Assembly: GCA_036244975.1 (NCBI GenBank)
Contig: BTTE01000013.1
Location: forward strand, 1-46,832
Length of the DNA stretch: 46,832 bases
Reading direction: 5' to 3'
DNA from: Sulfidibacterium sp036244975
GTDB lineage: Bacteria > Bacteroidota > Bacteroidia > Bacteroidales > F082
Positions 16,257 through 24,021 of this stretch are shown piece by piece. The stretch's first letter is position 1, and each line of letters begins with the position of its first letter. The notes beneath the pieces were generated by a model that was not told where the DNA came from, did no database searches, and worked only from the letters and a program-made list of their open reading frames with translations. Both the position numbers and the translations under genes were made by a program.

Positions 16257-17381
16257 TTACTGCATGGTCTTTTCTATGGACTTCCAAAACAGTTTAGCGG
16301 TTTTATCCCAGCTAAACATTTGACTCCTTTGGAAACCTTTTTCAACTAATTTCTTCCTTAATTCAGGGACAAAAGTAATGCTTTTCATGGCTCCGGCAAT
16401 TTCTTTTATCTGAAATGGATTGACAAACAGTGCTGCATCGCCCGCAACTTCCGGCATAGCGGTGGTATTGGACGTAATCACCGGAACACCGGCTCTGAAA
16501 GCTTCCACTATGGGAATGCCAAATCCTTCAAAAAACGGGACAAAGGTTAGTGCCAGCGCCGAACCCATCACGTTTTTTAACTCATCGGGTTCCATCCTGC
16601 CGGTGAAAATCACCCGATCCTTGTGCTTCATCTCCGCAAAAGCCTTTTTGATACTTCTGTCCCGGTACATTTTTTCGCCTACAACTATTAGACAAGTGTC
16701 GGCGGCTGTTTCCCGTATGTACTGGTCAAAAGCTTTAACAAGCCCTGCAATGTTTTTCCGCGGATTCAGAGCGCCCACAAAAATGAAATAGGGGCAACCT
16801 TGTGATGTTTTCTGCTGCGTCAGCTGCTGCTGTTTTTCGGATACCGGGGCGTAAAGTGGGTTGGCGCCGTTGTAAACCACATCGATTTTTGCAGGTTCGA
16901 TACCGTATTGTTTTACGATGTCCTGTTTGGTAAATTGCGAAACGGTCAGTATCCTGTCTGCTTTCCGGGCATAGCGGGGCGTAAAGTAGTTATAGTATTT
17001 TTGTGGCAGCCAGGGCATCATTTCCGGGTGGTGCACAAAATTCAGGTCGTGGATAACCATCAGATTTTTAAAAGGTGATGTTAGCGAGTTGTAGGCATCA
17101 GGGGATATGAACAGATCCGGAGCAATCTTTTTGAGCGCCCGCGGCAAAGCTTGTTCAAACCACCAGTAGTGCAACACCGGATGTCGTGCCGGCGGAGGAA
17201 CAACCACGGGGATAACGTTATCTGAAAAAATAAAGGAAGTATCATAAGTCCGGTCGAATAAGAAATAAAAGGTGTGCTCCGGATGAGCTTTTACTATCCG
17301 GCTGAACGTCTCGAAAGTGAACCAGCCGATACCTTCTAATTTGTTCTTCAGCAGTAACCGGGTGTTGACGGCAATTTTCAA
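16257..17381 (-). CDS. Glycosyltransferase, GT4-like (GT-B fold)
   Basis: 374 residues. The C-terminal half has the nucleotide-sugar binding pattern of GT4 enzymes: FVGALNPRKNIAGLVKAF, then VIFTGRMEPDELKNV, and the EX7E motif in FFEGFGIPIVEAF followed by GVPVITSNTTAMPEVAGDAALFVNP. The N-terminal half has MKIAVNTRLL and VIHDLNFVHHPEMMP, as in mannosyltransferase-like members. Substrate unknown; probably a surface glycan sugar. No membrane segment is seen. First gene of a unit running into purD; a TATTTTTG box lies 19 bp upstream. Confidence 0.85.
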   Translation of the reverse strand: MKIAVNTRLLLKNKLEGIGWFTFETFSRIVKAHPEHTFYFLFDRTYDTSFIFSDNVIPVVVPPPARHPVLHYWWFEQALPRALKKIAPDLFISPDAYNSLTSPFKNLMVIHDLNFVHHPEMMPWLPQKYYNYFTPRYARKADRILTVSQFTKQDIVKQYGIEPAKIDVVYNGANPLYAPVSEKQQQLTQQKTSQGCPYFIFVGALNPRKNIAGLVKAFDQYIRETAADTCLIVVGEKMYRDRSIKKAFAEMKHKDRVIFTGRMEPDELKNVMGSALALTFVPFFEGFGIPIVEAFRAGVPVITSNTTAMPEVAGDAALFVNPFQIKEIAGAMKSITFVPELRKKLVEKGFQRSQMFSWDKTAKLFWKSIEKTMQ

Positions 17382-17400
17382 AATCTGTTTTGTTTTTAGG

Positions 17401-17408
17401 CAAAAATA
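17401..17408 (-). promoter_or_regulatory. Predicted -7 box for glycosyltransferase-purD-DUF6427-rnhB
   Basis: Minus-strand TATTTTTG ending 19 bp before the start codon at 17381. Since later gaps in the unit are 16 bp, 8 bp and an overlap, this may serve all four genes. Confidence 0.55.
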
Positions 17409-17566
17409 CCATTTTTGTTGCTTTGTTTTGGTATTACGTATGGCAAGGGGGGAGTTTTGTAATTTAAGGATATTTTAATAACCACGCTAACTTTTTTACC
17501 CACACCAAACATACAATTTATCCTGACAAAAACCCGGGAAACAGCAGACTTCTGTCTTTTCCTTCA

Positions 17567-18178
17567 TCATTTCACATTAAAAGATAGCAGCGTTTCGTCT
17601 TCGATGAAGGCCTCAAAACGGTCGTTGATTTTTGCTGGCCCGACGCCCGCAGGAGTACCGGTGAAAATCAGGTCGCCGGGTTTAAGGGAGATAAACTGTG
17701 ATACGTAAGCGATAATCCGGTCGAAACTAAACATCATGTCGCCGGTGTTGCCTTCCTGCCGGAGTTCGCCGTTTATTTTCAGTGAGAAATGCAGGTTGTT
17801 GATGTCGGGAAACCGGTTTTTATTCACAAATTTTCCTACCGGAGCGGCGCCGTCAAAAGCTTTGGCAATCTCCCAGGGGAGTCCTTTTTTCTTTTGTTCG
17901 GCTTGCAGGTCGCGGGCAGTGAAGTCGATCCCAATACCGATTTCATCAAAATATTTGTGAGCAAACTGCTCTTCGATGTGTTTTCCGTTGCGGTTGATTT
18001 TCAGCACGATTTCTGTTTCGTACTGCACGTCTTTTGAGAAACCGGGATAAAAAAACGGATTGTTTTTTTGCAGCAGCGCCGTGTCGGGTTTCATAAAAAA
18101 GACAGGTTTTTCCGGTATGGGGTTGTTCAACTCTTTGGCATGTTCGCGGTAGTTGCGACCGATACATATAATTTTCAT
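17567..18178 (-). CDS. FAH-family hydrolase/isomerase
   Basis: 203 residues of the fumarylacetoacetate hydrolase fold: KIICIGRNYREHAKELN and PVFFMKPDTALL at the start, metal-binding YETEIVL with the two glutamates, GIGIDFTARDLQ, AKAFDGAAPVG, and PGDLIFTGTPAGVG near the C-terminus. The family includes acylpyruvases, oxaloacetate tautomerase or decarboxylase enzymes and catechol-pathway isomerases. The short single-domain form resembles FAHD1/YcgM, so acylpyruvate hydrolase or oxaloacetate-directed activity is a reasonable guess but not proved. No promoter box precedes it within 70 bp, so it is probably cotranscribed with the exonuclease gene. Confidence 0.85.
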   Translation of the reverse strand: MKIICIGRNYREHAKELNNPIPEKPVFFMKPDTALLQKNNPFFYPGFSKDVQYETEIVLKINRNGKHIEEQFAHKYFDEIGIGIDFTARDLQAEQKKKGLPWEIAKAFDGAAPVGKFVNKNRFPDINNLHFSLKINGELRQEGNTGDMMFSFDRIIAYVSQFISLKPGDLIFTGTPAGVGPAKINDRFEAFIEDETLLSFNVK

Positions 18179-18245
18179 ATTTTTTTTGTGGTTATTCGGT
18201 TGTTATTCATTGTCAATCGATGGTCAGGCAGTTGTCAGGCAATGG

Positions 18246-19052
18246 TTATTTCCCCGCCATGCGCAGCTTGATTTTGGTGAGCAGTTTTTTGGTGTAGAGA
18301 GGGAAGTCGGCTTTTTGCATCCAGTCGTAGTAGGAGGGCTCTTTGCGGAACACATCCTCCACGGTTTTGCCTTTGTGTTTGCCGAAGTTAATTACCTCTT
18401 CGCCTTTGTCGTTATAAATAATTTGCCCCATGAGGTCGGCGTTGCGGTGGTGGGTGGAGAATTTCGCCAGCGCTTCCATGTCGTTTTTCACGGGCATTGT
18501 TGTTTGGCCTTCCTTGTCGGTGTAAGTCGTGTCGGCATAACGGTCGAGTTGTGCTTTCAGCACTTCGTAGGTGGCGGTTACATCAGCTTCAGCCGAATGG
18601 GCGTTTTCCAGCTCCTTTTGCAGGTAAAAGCGGTGAGCGGCTTTCAGCGTGCGTTGTTCCATTTTCATGAAGATGTTTTGCACATCGATAAAATGGCGGT
18701 TTTCCACCTCAAAATCTACGTCGGCACGTAGAAATTCTTCCACCAGCATGGGAATGTCGAAGCGGTTGGAGTTGTAACCGGCGAGGTCACAGTTGGCAAG
18801 AAAGCGGGCTATGTCTTTGGCCACCTGTTTAAACGTGGGTTTGTCTTTGATATCGTCCTGCGATATGCCGTGGATTTTTTCGGCTTCCGCCGAAATGGGA
18901 TAACCTGGATTTAACAACCAGGTTTTGGTTTCAGTGGTGCCATTGGGGTTTACTTTTATGATACAAAGTTCGATAATACGGTCTTTGGAGACATTCAGGC
19001 CGGTGCTTTCGATATCGAAGAAGGCAAGCGGACGTTTGAGGTTTAATTCCAT
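18246..19052 (-). CDS. DEDDh 3'-5' exonuclease with a C-terminal DUF3820-like segment
   Basis: 268 residues. The N-terminal domain is DnaQ-like: FFDIESTGLNVSKDRIIELC with Asp13 and Glu15, GYNSNRFDIPMLVEEF with the second Asp, and AHSAEADVTATYEVL with the His and final Asp. The last 60 residues (INFGKHKGKTVEDVFRKE, then YYDWMQ) match the short DUF3820-type add-on found on some such exonucleases. This could be a proofreading or repair exonuclease, but it is not clearly a polymerase III epsilon subunit. Own promoter box at 19087-19094 on the minus strand. Confidence 0.88.
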   Translation of the reverse strand: MELNLKRPLAFFDIESTGLNVSKDRIIELCIIKVNPNGTTETKTWLLNPGYPISAEAEKIHGISQDDIKDKPTFKQVAKDIARFLANCDLAGYNSNRFDIPMLVEEFLRADVDFEVENRHFIDVQNIFMKMEQRTLKAAHRFYLQKELENAHSAEADVTATYEVLKAQLDRYADTTYTDKEGQTTMPVKNDMEALAKFSTHHRNADLMGQIIYNDKGEEVINFGKHKGKTVEDVFRKEPSYYDWMQKADFPLYTKKLLTKIKLRMAGK

Positions 19053-19086
19053 GTTTTGTTCTTTAATGCCGGGTTTTTTTATGTGG

Positions 19087-19115
19087 CAAAGCTAAGATTT
19101 TTTGGAGTTAATCAA
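19087..19115 (-). promoter_or_regulatory. Predicted promoter for the exonuclease-FAH pair
   Basis: Minus-strand TAGCTTTG at 19087-19094 with a TTG at 19113-19115, 18 bp further upstream: both halves of a Bacteroidetes promoter. The box ends 34 bp before the start codon. Confidence 0.6.
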
Positions 19116-19223
19116 GGTACAAATTAGCTTGTGCACAAAACTTGCGCTATTTCGGAGACGGATTGGACTACCTATTTAAAAACGGTTCTAAATATAAGCA
19201 TCCTTTTAATATTTATCTTCTCT

Positions 19224-19258
19224 TTTGTGTCCATGAAAAAGTAAATATCCTACTTTTG
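19224..19258 (+). promoter_or_regulatory. Predicted promoter for sucC
   Basis: TTTG at 19224-19227 and TACTTTTG at 19251-19258 with 23 bp between, slightly longer than the usual spacing. The box ends 35 bp before the sucC start. Confidence 0.55.
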
Positions 19259-19293
19259 GGTCGTCATTAATGACAGTATAAAAGTTAAATCGT

Positions 19294-20487
19294 ATGAACT
19301 TACACGAATATCAGGGGAAATCCATTTTAAAGGGTTACGGGGTGTCTGTCCCCGTGGGCATTGTGGCTTCATCGCCCGATGAGGCTGTTAAGGCAGCCAA
19401 AGAGATCCAAAAATTAACCGGCTCGGACAAATGGGCGGTAAAAGCTCAGGTACATGCCGGTGGACGCGGAAAAGGTGGCGGTGTGAAGATTGCCAAAAGC
19501 CTTGATGAAGTGAAACAGTATGCCGACCAGATTATCGGTATGCATTTGGTTACTCCCCAGACCAGGAAAGAAGGAAAGTTGGTGAGAAGGGTTCTGATTG
19601 AGCAGAACATCTATTATCCCGGCCCGGAAAATGTGGAAGAATATTATCTGAGTATCCTGCTGAACCGTGGTCTCGGGCGTAATATGGTGATGTACTCGCC
19701 CCGTGGCGGCATGAACATTGAATCGGTAGCAGCAGAAACTCCCGACCAGATTTTCACGGAGGTTATTGACCCGAAAGTGGGTTTGCTGGATTTTCAGGCT
19801 CGTCGTATTGCTTTTAATCTGGGCCTGAGCGGAGTAGCTTTTAAAGAGATGGTAAAATTTGTTTCCGCACTTTACCGTGCTTATGAGAGTATTGATGCCA
19901 GCCTTTTCGAAATCAATCCTGTGATTAAAGCGGCTGATGGGAAAATTTATGCTGCCGATGCGAAGGTAGTGGTTGACAACAACGCTCTTTTCCGTCATAA
20001 AGATATTGCACACATGCGTGATATTCAGGAAGAAGACCCGGCTGAAGTGGAAGCTGGAAGTTACGATCTGAACTTTGTAAAATTAGATGGTAATGTAGGT
20101 TGTATGGTTAATGGCGCCGGCCTGGCTATGGCAACCATGGATATGATTAAAATGTCGGGTGGCGATCCTGCCAATTTCCTCGACGTGGGCGGTTCGGCTG
20201 ATGCCAAAAGAGTGGAAGCCGCCTTCCGGATTATTTTGAAAGACCCTAATGTAGAAGCTATTCTGGTGAATATTTTCGGTGGTATTGTCCGCTGCGACCG
20301 CGTGGCTCAGGGAATTGTGGATGCTTACAAGAGTATTGGCGAAATTGAAATTCCCATCATTGTTCGTTTGCAGGGGACCAATGCCGAAGAGGGAAAAGAA
20401 CTGATTGATAAATCAGGTCTGAAAGTACTCTCTGCCATTCTTCTGCAGGAGGCCGCCGAGCAGGTGAGCAAAGTGGTGGGTGCATAA
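19294..20487 (+). CDS. sucC: Succinyl-CoA ligase beta subunit
   Basis: Nucleotide-binding subunit of the TCA-cycle enzyme that converts succinyl-CoA to succinate with substrate-level phosphorylation. The 397-residue protein has an ATP-grasp N-terminus (MNLHEYQGKSILKGYGV, KAQVHAGGRGKGGGV, the SLFEINPV metal strand) and a C-terminal domain with NGAGLAMATMD, LDVGGSAD and NIFGGIVRCD. Length equals E. coli SucC within about ten residues. The alpha-subunit gene sucD does not follow: a strong terminator lies 23 bp after the stop, so sucC is monocistronic here. Confidence 0.96.
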   Translation: MNLHEYQGKSILKGYGVSVPVGIVASSPDEAVKAAKEIQKLTGSDKWAVKAQVHAGGRGKGGGVKIAKSLDEVKQYADQIIGMHLVTPQTRKEGKLVRRVLIEQNIYYPGPENVEEYYLSILLNRGLGRNMVMYSPRGGMNIESVAAETPDQIFTEVIDPKVGLLDFQARRIAFNLGLSGVAFKEMVKFVSALYRAYESIDASLFEINPVIKAADGKIYAADAKVVVDNNALFRHKDIAHMRDIQEEDPAEVEAGSYDLNFVKLDGNVGCMVNGAGLAMATMDMIKMSGGDPANFLDVGGSADAKRVEAAFRIILKDPNVEAILVNIFGGIVRCDRVAQGIVDAYKSIGEIEIPIIVRLQGTNAEEGKELIDKSGLKVLSAILLQEAAEQVSKVVGA

Positions 20488-20510
20488 CCGACGCCTGTTA
20501 AGTTTTAAAT

Positions 20511-20543
20511 AAAGGCTGTTTGCTTCGGTGAATGGCTTTTTTT
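20511..20543 (+). terminator. Intrinsic terminator after sucC
   Basis: A 13-bp stem (20511-20523 with 20528-20540, fully paired allowing G-U pairs) closed by a TTCG tetraloop, followed by a run of seven T bases that begins within the stem base. Confidence 0.85.
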
Positions 20544-20581
20544 GATGTGAGGATGTTAGGATGTGAGGATGTTGGATGTGG
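20544..20581. repeat. Short GATGT(T/G)-type tandem repeat
   Basis: AGGATGTT / AGGATGTG / AGGATGTT units of 8 bp run from 20550 to 20573 with partial units on both sides. Simple-sequence DNA between sucC and aroB. Confidence 0.7.
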
Positions 20582-20680
20582 TAATGTGGTACACTGAACG
20601 CTGGTTAATTTCGTCTCTTGTCTGAGCTGAGAGAGAGGGGCGGGACAAGCTTGTTTAAGAATTCAGGTTTGGTAATTTCG

Positions 20681-20711
20681 TTCGTATTCATGCCGAAAAA
20701 TTCTATCTTTG
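20681..20711 (+). promoter_or_regulatory. Predicted promoter for aroB, almost no leader
   Basis: TATCTTTG at 20704-20711 matches TAnnTTTG; TTCG at 20681-20684, 19 bp upstream, is one base off TTTG. Only 4 bp separate the box from the aroB ATG, so the transcript would begin at or next to the start codon. Confidence 0.55.
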
Positions 20712-20715
20712 TACC

Positions 20716-21792
20716 ATGCAGAAAGAACCTGTTTTATTGGACTTACAGTCGGTTCCCCACATTGTTGGTCCGGGAGCTCTTGAGCAGGCTGCCCCTTATT
20801 TTTCAGGCTATACAAAAAAATTTATTTTGGTTGATGAAAATACGGAGAGGTTTTGTCTGCCCGTGTTTCGTAATAACCTTCCCGGCGTCAGCATAACAGG
20901 TGTTGTAAAAATTAAAAGCGGGGAACTGAATAAAAATATTCAGTCGGCTTCTGATATATGGGAACAACTTACACACTTCAGGGCGGAGCGTAATTCCCTG
21001 CTGATAAATCTTGGTGGCGGGGTTATTACTGACATCGGCGGATTTACGGCAGCAACCTTTAAACGGAGAATGGATTTTATTAATGTTCCCACCACCCTGC
21101 TCGGACAGGTCGATGCGGCCATCGGCTCAAAAACAGGTATCGATTTCAAAGAATTTAAAAATCAGGTAGGTCTTTTTGCCGATCCCAAAGCGGTCATTAT
21201 TGACCCGCTTTTCCTAAATACGCTCGATGATGTTTTCCTTCAATCGGGATTTGCCGAAATGCTGAAGTATGCGTTAATTATGGATAAACCGTTGTGGAAG
21301 ATGATGGATATGCGGCATTTCAATACCATGAAGCCGGATTTAAACAAAATGATTATCCGGGCGGTCAGTGATAAAATTTCCATCGTGGAAAAAGATAAAT
21401 GCGAAAGCGGCTTACGGAAAGTGCTAAACTTCGGGCATACGGTGGGGCATGCATTGGAGACATTCTTTTTAAAAACGGATGCGCCTGTTACACATGGTGA
21501 AGCTGTTGCTGCGGGAATGATTTGTGCCACAAGGATTTCTGCCCAATGGCCGGGCTTTGATTGCCATTCACCTGAATTAATTTATGAAATGATTGATCGG
21601 AATTTTCCACGACTAATTTTTTCCGTCAAAGATATTCCTGAGATTATGCGGTTGATGCAGCACGACAAAAAAGTAAAAGCCGGAGAGATTTATTTCACGC
21701 TGCTTTCCAAATTGGGCAACGCTGTGCCGGATATTGTTGTAACTGAGGAAAAAGTGGTGGAAAGTCTTAGATTTTATTTGCGAAACCAATGA
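20716..21792 (+). CDS. aroB: 3-dehydroquinate synthase
   Basis: Second shikimate-pathway step, DAHP to 3-dehydroquinate with catalytic NAD and zinc. The 358-residue protein has NLGGGVITDIGGFTAATFKR, VPTTLLGQVDAAIGSKTGID, the zinc-ligand region ALIMD and LNFGHTVGHALE, and THGEAVAAGM. Full length. The first 30 residues agree with the family, so the ATG at 20716 is the likely start despite the very short predicted leader. It is followed 9 bp later by aroA. Confidence 0.96.
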   Translation: MQKEPVLLDLQSVPHIVGPGALEQAAPYFSGYTKKFILVDENTERFCLPVFRNNLPGVSITGVVKIKSGELNKNIQSASDIWEQLTHFRAERNSLLINLGGGVITDIGGFTAATFKRRMDFINVPTTLLGQVDAAIGSKTGIDFKEFKNQVGLFADPKAVIIDPLFLNTLDDVFLQSGFAEMLKYALIMDKPLWKMMDMRHFNTMKPDLNKMIIRAVSDKISIVEKDKCESGLRKVLNFGHTVGHALETFFLKTDAPVTHGEAVAAGMICATRISAQWPGFDCHSPELIYEMIDRNFPRLIFSVKDIPEIMRLMQHDKKVKAGEIYFTLLSKLGNAVPDIVVTEEKVVESLRFYLRNQ

Positions 21793-21801
21793 GCCATAAA
21801 T

Positions 21802-23052
21802 ATGCTACAAATTAGTTATAATAATAAGGATATAGCCGGAACTTACGGTCTGCCGGCTTCCAAAAGTGTCAGTAACCGGTTGCTGGTGATGCGTTCGCTT
21901 GAGCGGAGCAAAGTGCTTTTCGACAATCTTTCCGAGGCCGAAGATACTTGCATGATGCGGATTTATCTCAGCTTTATCAATACCTGTGCCGGTTCAACTA
22001 TTCCGTTGTCGCTGGATACACACAATGCGGGTACTGTTTTCCGGTTTTTGACTGCTTATCTTTCGCGGCAGGAGGGACGGTGGTTGCTCACCGGAAGCGA
22101 ACGTATGCAGCAGCGTCCCATTGGTGCGCTGGTGGATGCTTTACGCAGCCTTGGTGCAGACATCAAATATTCTGAAAAAGAGGGGTTCCCGCCCCTGATT
22201 ATCAACGGTAAAAATTTAAACGGGGGAGAAGTGGAGCTGAATGCTTCCTCCAGCTCGCAGTATGTCTCGGCACTGATGCTTATTGCACCCCATCTACCCG
22301 GCGGACTTGTCATTCGGCTTAAGAAAGAGACTGTTTCTTCCGCTTACATTGAAATGACGGCTACGCAGATGCGTAACTTCGGCGTAACAGTGTCCGTAGC
22401 CGAAAAAGAGATAAAGGTGGATGAAGGAAATTATCGTATTGAAAAGATTCGTGTGGAACCTGACTGGAGCTCGGCTGCTTTTTGGTATGAGATGGTGGCT
22501 TTTAATCCCGGTGCTAAAGTGCTGTTGCCTCAATTGTCAGAAAACAGTGTGCAGGGCGACCGTTTTCTGACCACAGTGTTTACGGAACTGGGCGTACAGT
22601 CTGATTTTACAGATGATGGCCTGGTTTTGAGCCATACCGGTAAGGTGGCAAAGTCTGTTGACTTTGACTTTACCCGAGCGCCTGATATTGTTCCTTCGGT
22701 GATGGTAGCTTGTGCCGGATTAGGGGTAGAAGGTCATTTTTGTGGGATTGAACATCTGCGTATAAAAGAATCAGACCGTATTTTAAGTATGCAGCAGGAG
22801 CTGGGAAAAACAGGAACCGAAATTGTTCAGGAGGGCGAAAGCTATCTGCTGAATCCGGGAAAAAAGGCTGCCGGAAAACTGGTTTTTAGCAGTCATGGCG
22901 ATCACCGGATGGCCATGAGCCTTGCACCGCTGGCCATGAAGTTCGGAACAGTTGCCATAAAAAATCCGGATGTGGTGAAAAAATCTTATCCGGGGTTCTG
23001 GGATGCGTTGCGGAAGACCGGCGTCTTTACGCTGGAAACTGCGGAAGAATAG
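21802..23052 (+). CDS. aroA: 3-phosphoshikimate 1-carboxyvinyltransferase (EPSP synthase)
   Basis: Joins PEP to shikimate 3-phosphate. The 416-residue protein shows PASKSVSNRLLVM at residues 18-30, HNAGTVFRFLTAYLS, LTGSERMQQRPIGALVDALR, a SSSSQYVSALML substrate loop, and LRIKESDRI near residue 325, then SHGDHRMAMSLAPLA. These are the usual active-site segments. Its length is a little short compared with E. coli (427). It lies 9 bp after aroB and is probably cotranscribed with it. Confidence 0.96.
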   Translation: MLQISYNNKDIAGTYGLPASKSVSNRLLVMRSLERSKVLFDNLSEAEDTCMMRIYLSFINTCAGSTIPLSLDTHNAGTVFRFLTAYLSRQEGRWLLTGSERMQQRPIGALVDALRSLGADIKYSEKEGFPPLIINGKNLNGGEVELNASSSSQYVSALMLIAPHLPGGLVIRLKKETVSSAYIEMTATQMRNFGVTVSVAEKEIKVDEGNYRIEKIRVEPDWSSAAFWYEMVAFNPGAKVLLPQLSENSVQGDRFLTTVFTELGVQSDFTDDGLVLSHTGKVAKSVDFDFTRAPDIVPSVMVACAGLGVEGHFCGIEHLRIKESDRILSMQQELGKTGTEIVQEGESYLLNPGKKAAGKLVFSSHGDHRMAMSLAPLAMKFGTVAIKNPDVVKKSYPGFWDALRKTGVFTLETAEE

Positions 23053-23094
23053 AGAAGTAAAATGAAGTGCCTAAAGTTATTAGATAAACAAAGA

Positions 23095-23102
23095 TAATTT
23101 TG
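23095..23102 (+). promoter_or_regulatory. Possible -7 box for the LutA-like gene
   Basis: TAATTTTG, 65 bp before the start codon, without a clear -33 partner. An AAAGGAG sequence at 23157-23163 sits 4 bp before the ATG, a Shine-Dalgarno match that is unusual in this phylum. Confidence 0.35.
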
Positions 23103-23167
23103 GTTAGTAAGTTAGAGGAATGAAAAGTGAGGTAATCGGTAGTTTTAAAAATTTTTAAAGGAGAGCG

Positions 23168-23902
23168 ATGACGGAAAAAATAACGGATGTGGATATTTTT
23201 ATCCCCTGTTTTATCGATCAGGTATATCCTCAGACGGGCTTTAATATGGTGAAAGTGCTGGAAAAAGCAGGGGTAAAGGTGCATTACAATCCCAACCAGA
23301 CCTGTTGCGGACAAATGGCTTTTAACAGCGGCTTTTGGGATGAGGCCAAAAAGCTGGGCATCAAGTTTATGAATGACTTTGCTTCCGGTCGTCCCATTGT
23401 GGGACCTTCGGCGAGTTGTACCGGATACATTAAAAATAATTATCAGGAACTGTTTCATAATTCATCCTACCATTTGGAGTATAAACGATTGAAACAGAAT
23501 ATTTTTGAGATTACCGATTTTCTGGTAAATGTTCTTCATAAAACTGATTTCGGTTCGGTGTTTGAACATAAAGTTACTTACCACGATTCGTGTGCCGCTT
23601 TACGCGAATACGGCCTGACGGACGAACCCCGCACACTGCTGAAGAACGTGAAAGGTCTGGAACTGATTGAAATGAAAGAAACACAAACCTGTTGTGGCTT
23701 TGGCGGTACTTTCTCCGTAAAATTTGAGCCCATCAGTACGGCTATGGCTGAACAAAAGGTGCAAAATGCTTTGGAAACAGGCGCCGAATACATTGTCTCC
23801 ACCGACTCCTCCTGCCTGTTGCATCAGTACGGTTACATAAAAAAACACAATCTTCCCATCAAAGTGGCGCACATTGTAGATGTGCTGGCTTCGGGGCTAT
23901 AA
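23168..23902 (+). CDS. CCG-domain iron-sulfur oxidoreductase subunit, LutA/YkgE-like
   Basis: 244 residues with two cysteine-rich CCG modules: QTCCGQMAFNSG plus PSASCTGYI, and HDSCAALREYG plus TQTCCGFGGTFS, followed by STDSSCLLHQ. This is the whole length of LutA, one of three subunits used for L-lactate oxidation, and the CCG domain also occurs in heterodisulfide reductase and glycolate oxidase subunits. Neither LutB nor LutC is adjacent: the next gene is convergent. It may work with partners elsewhere, or have another electron-transfer role. The AAAGGAG ribosome binding site fits the chosen start. Confidence 0.85.
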   Translation: MTEKITDVDIFIPCFIDQVYPQTGFNMVKVLEKAGVKVHYNPNQTCCGQMAFNSGFWDEAKKLGIKFMNDFASGRPIVGPSASCTGYIKNNYQELFHNSSYHLEYKRLKQNIFEITDFLVNVLHKTDFGSVFEHKVTYHDSCAALREYGLTDEPRTLLKNVKGLELIEMKETQTCCGFGGTFSVKFEPISTAMAEQKVQNALETGAEYIVSTDSSCLLHQYGYIKKHNLPIKVAHIVDVLASGL

Positions 23903-24021
23903 TGAACAGGATGACCTCAGTAGTTTTTCCGGCCTTTTTCAAGACGTTATGAATGGATAAAATGCTTTCCTGCAAATTCTCATCTGTTGTGGGAACGGAT
24001 GGAACATCGTCCCGGACATGT

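Noticed and set aside
18153..18731. 192-codon open frame on the plus strand
   Set aside because: It lies opposite the FAH-family and exonuclease genes, shows no domain, and is explained by codon patterns of those genes.
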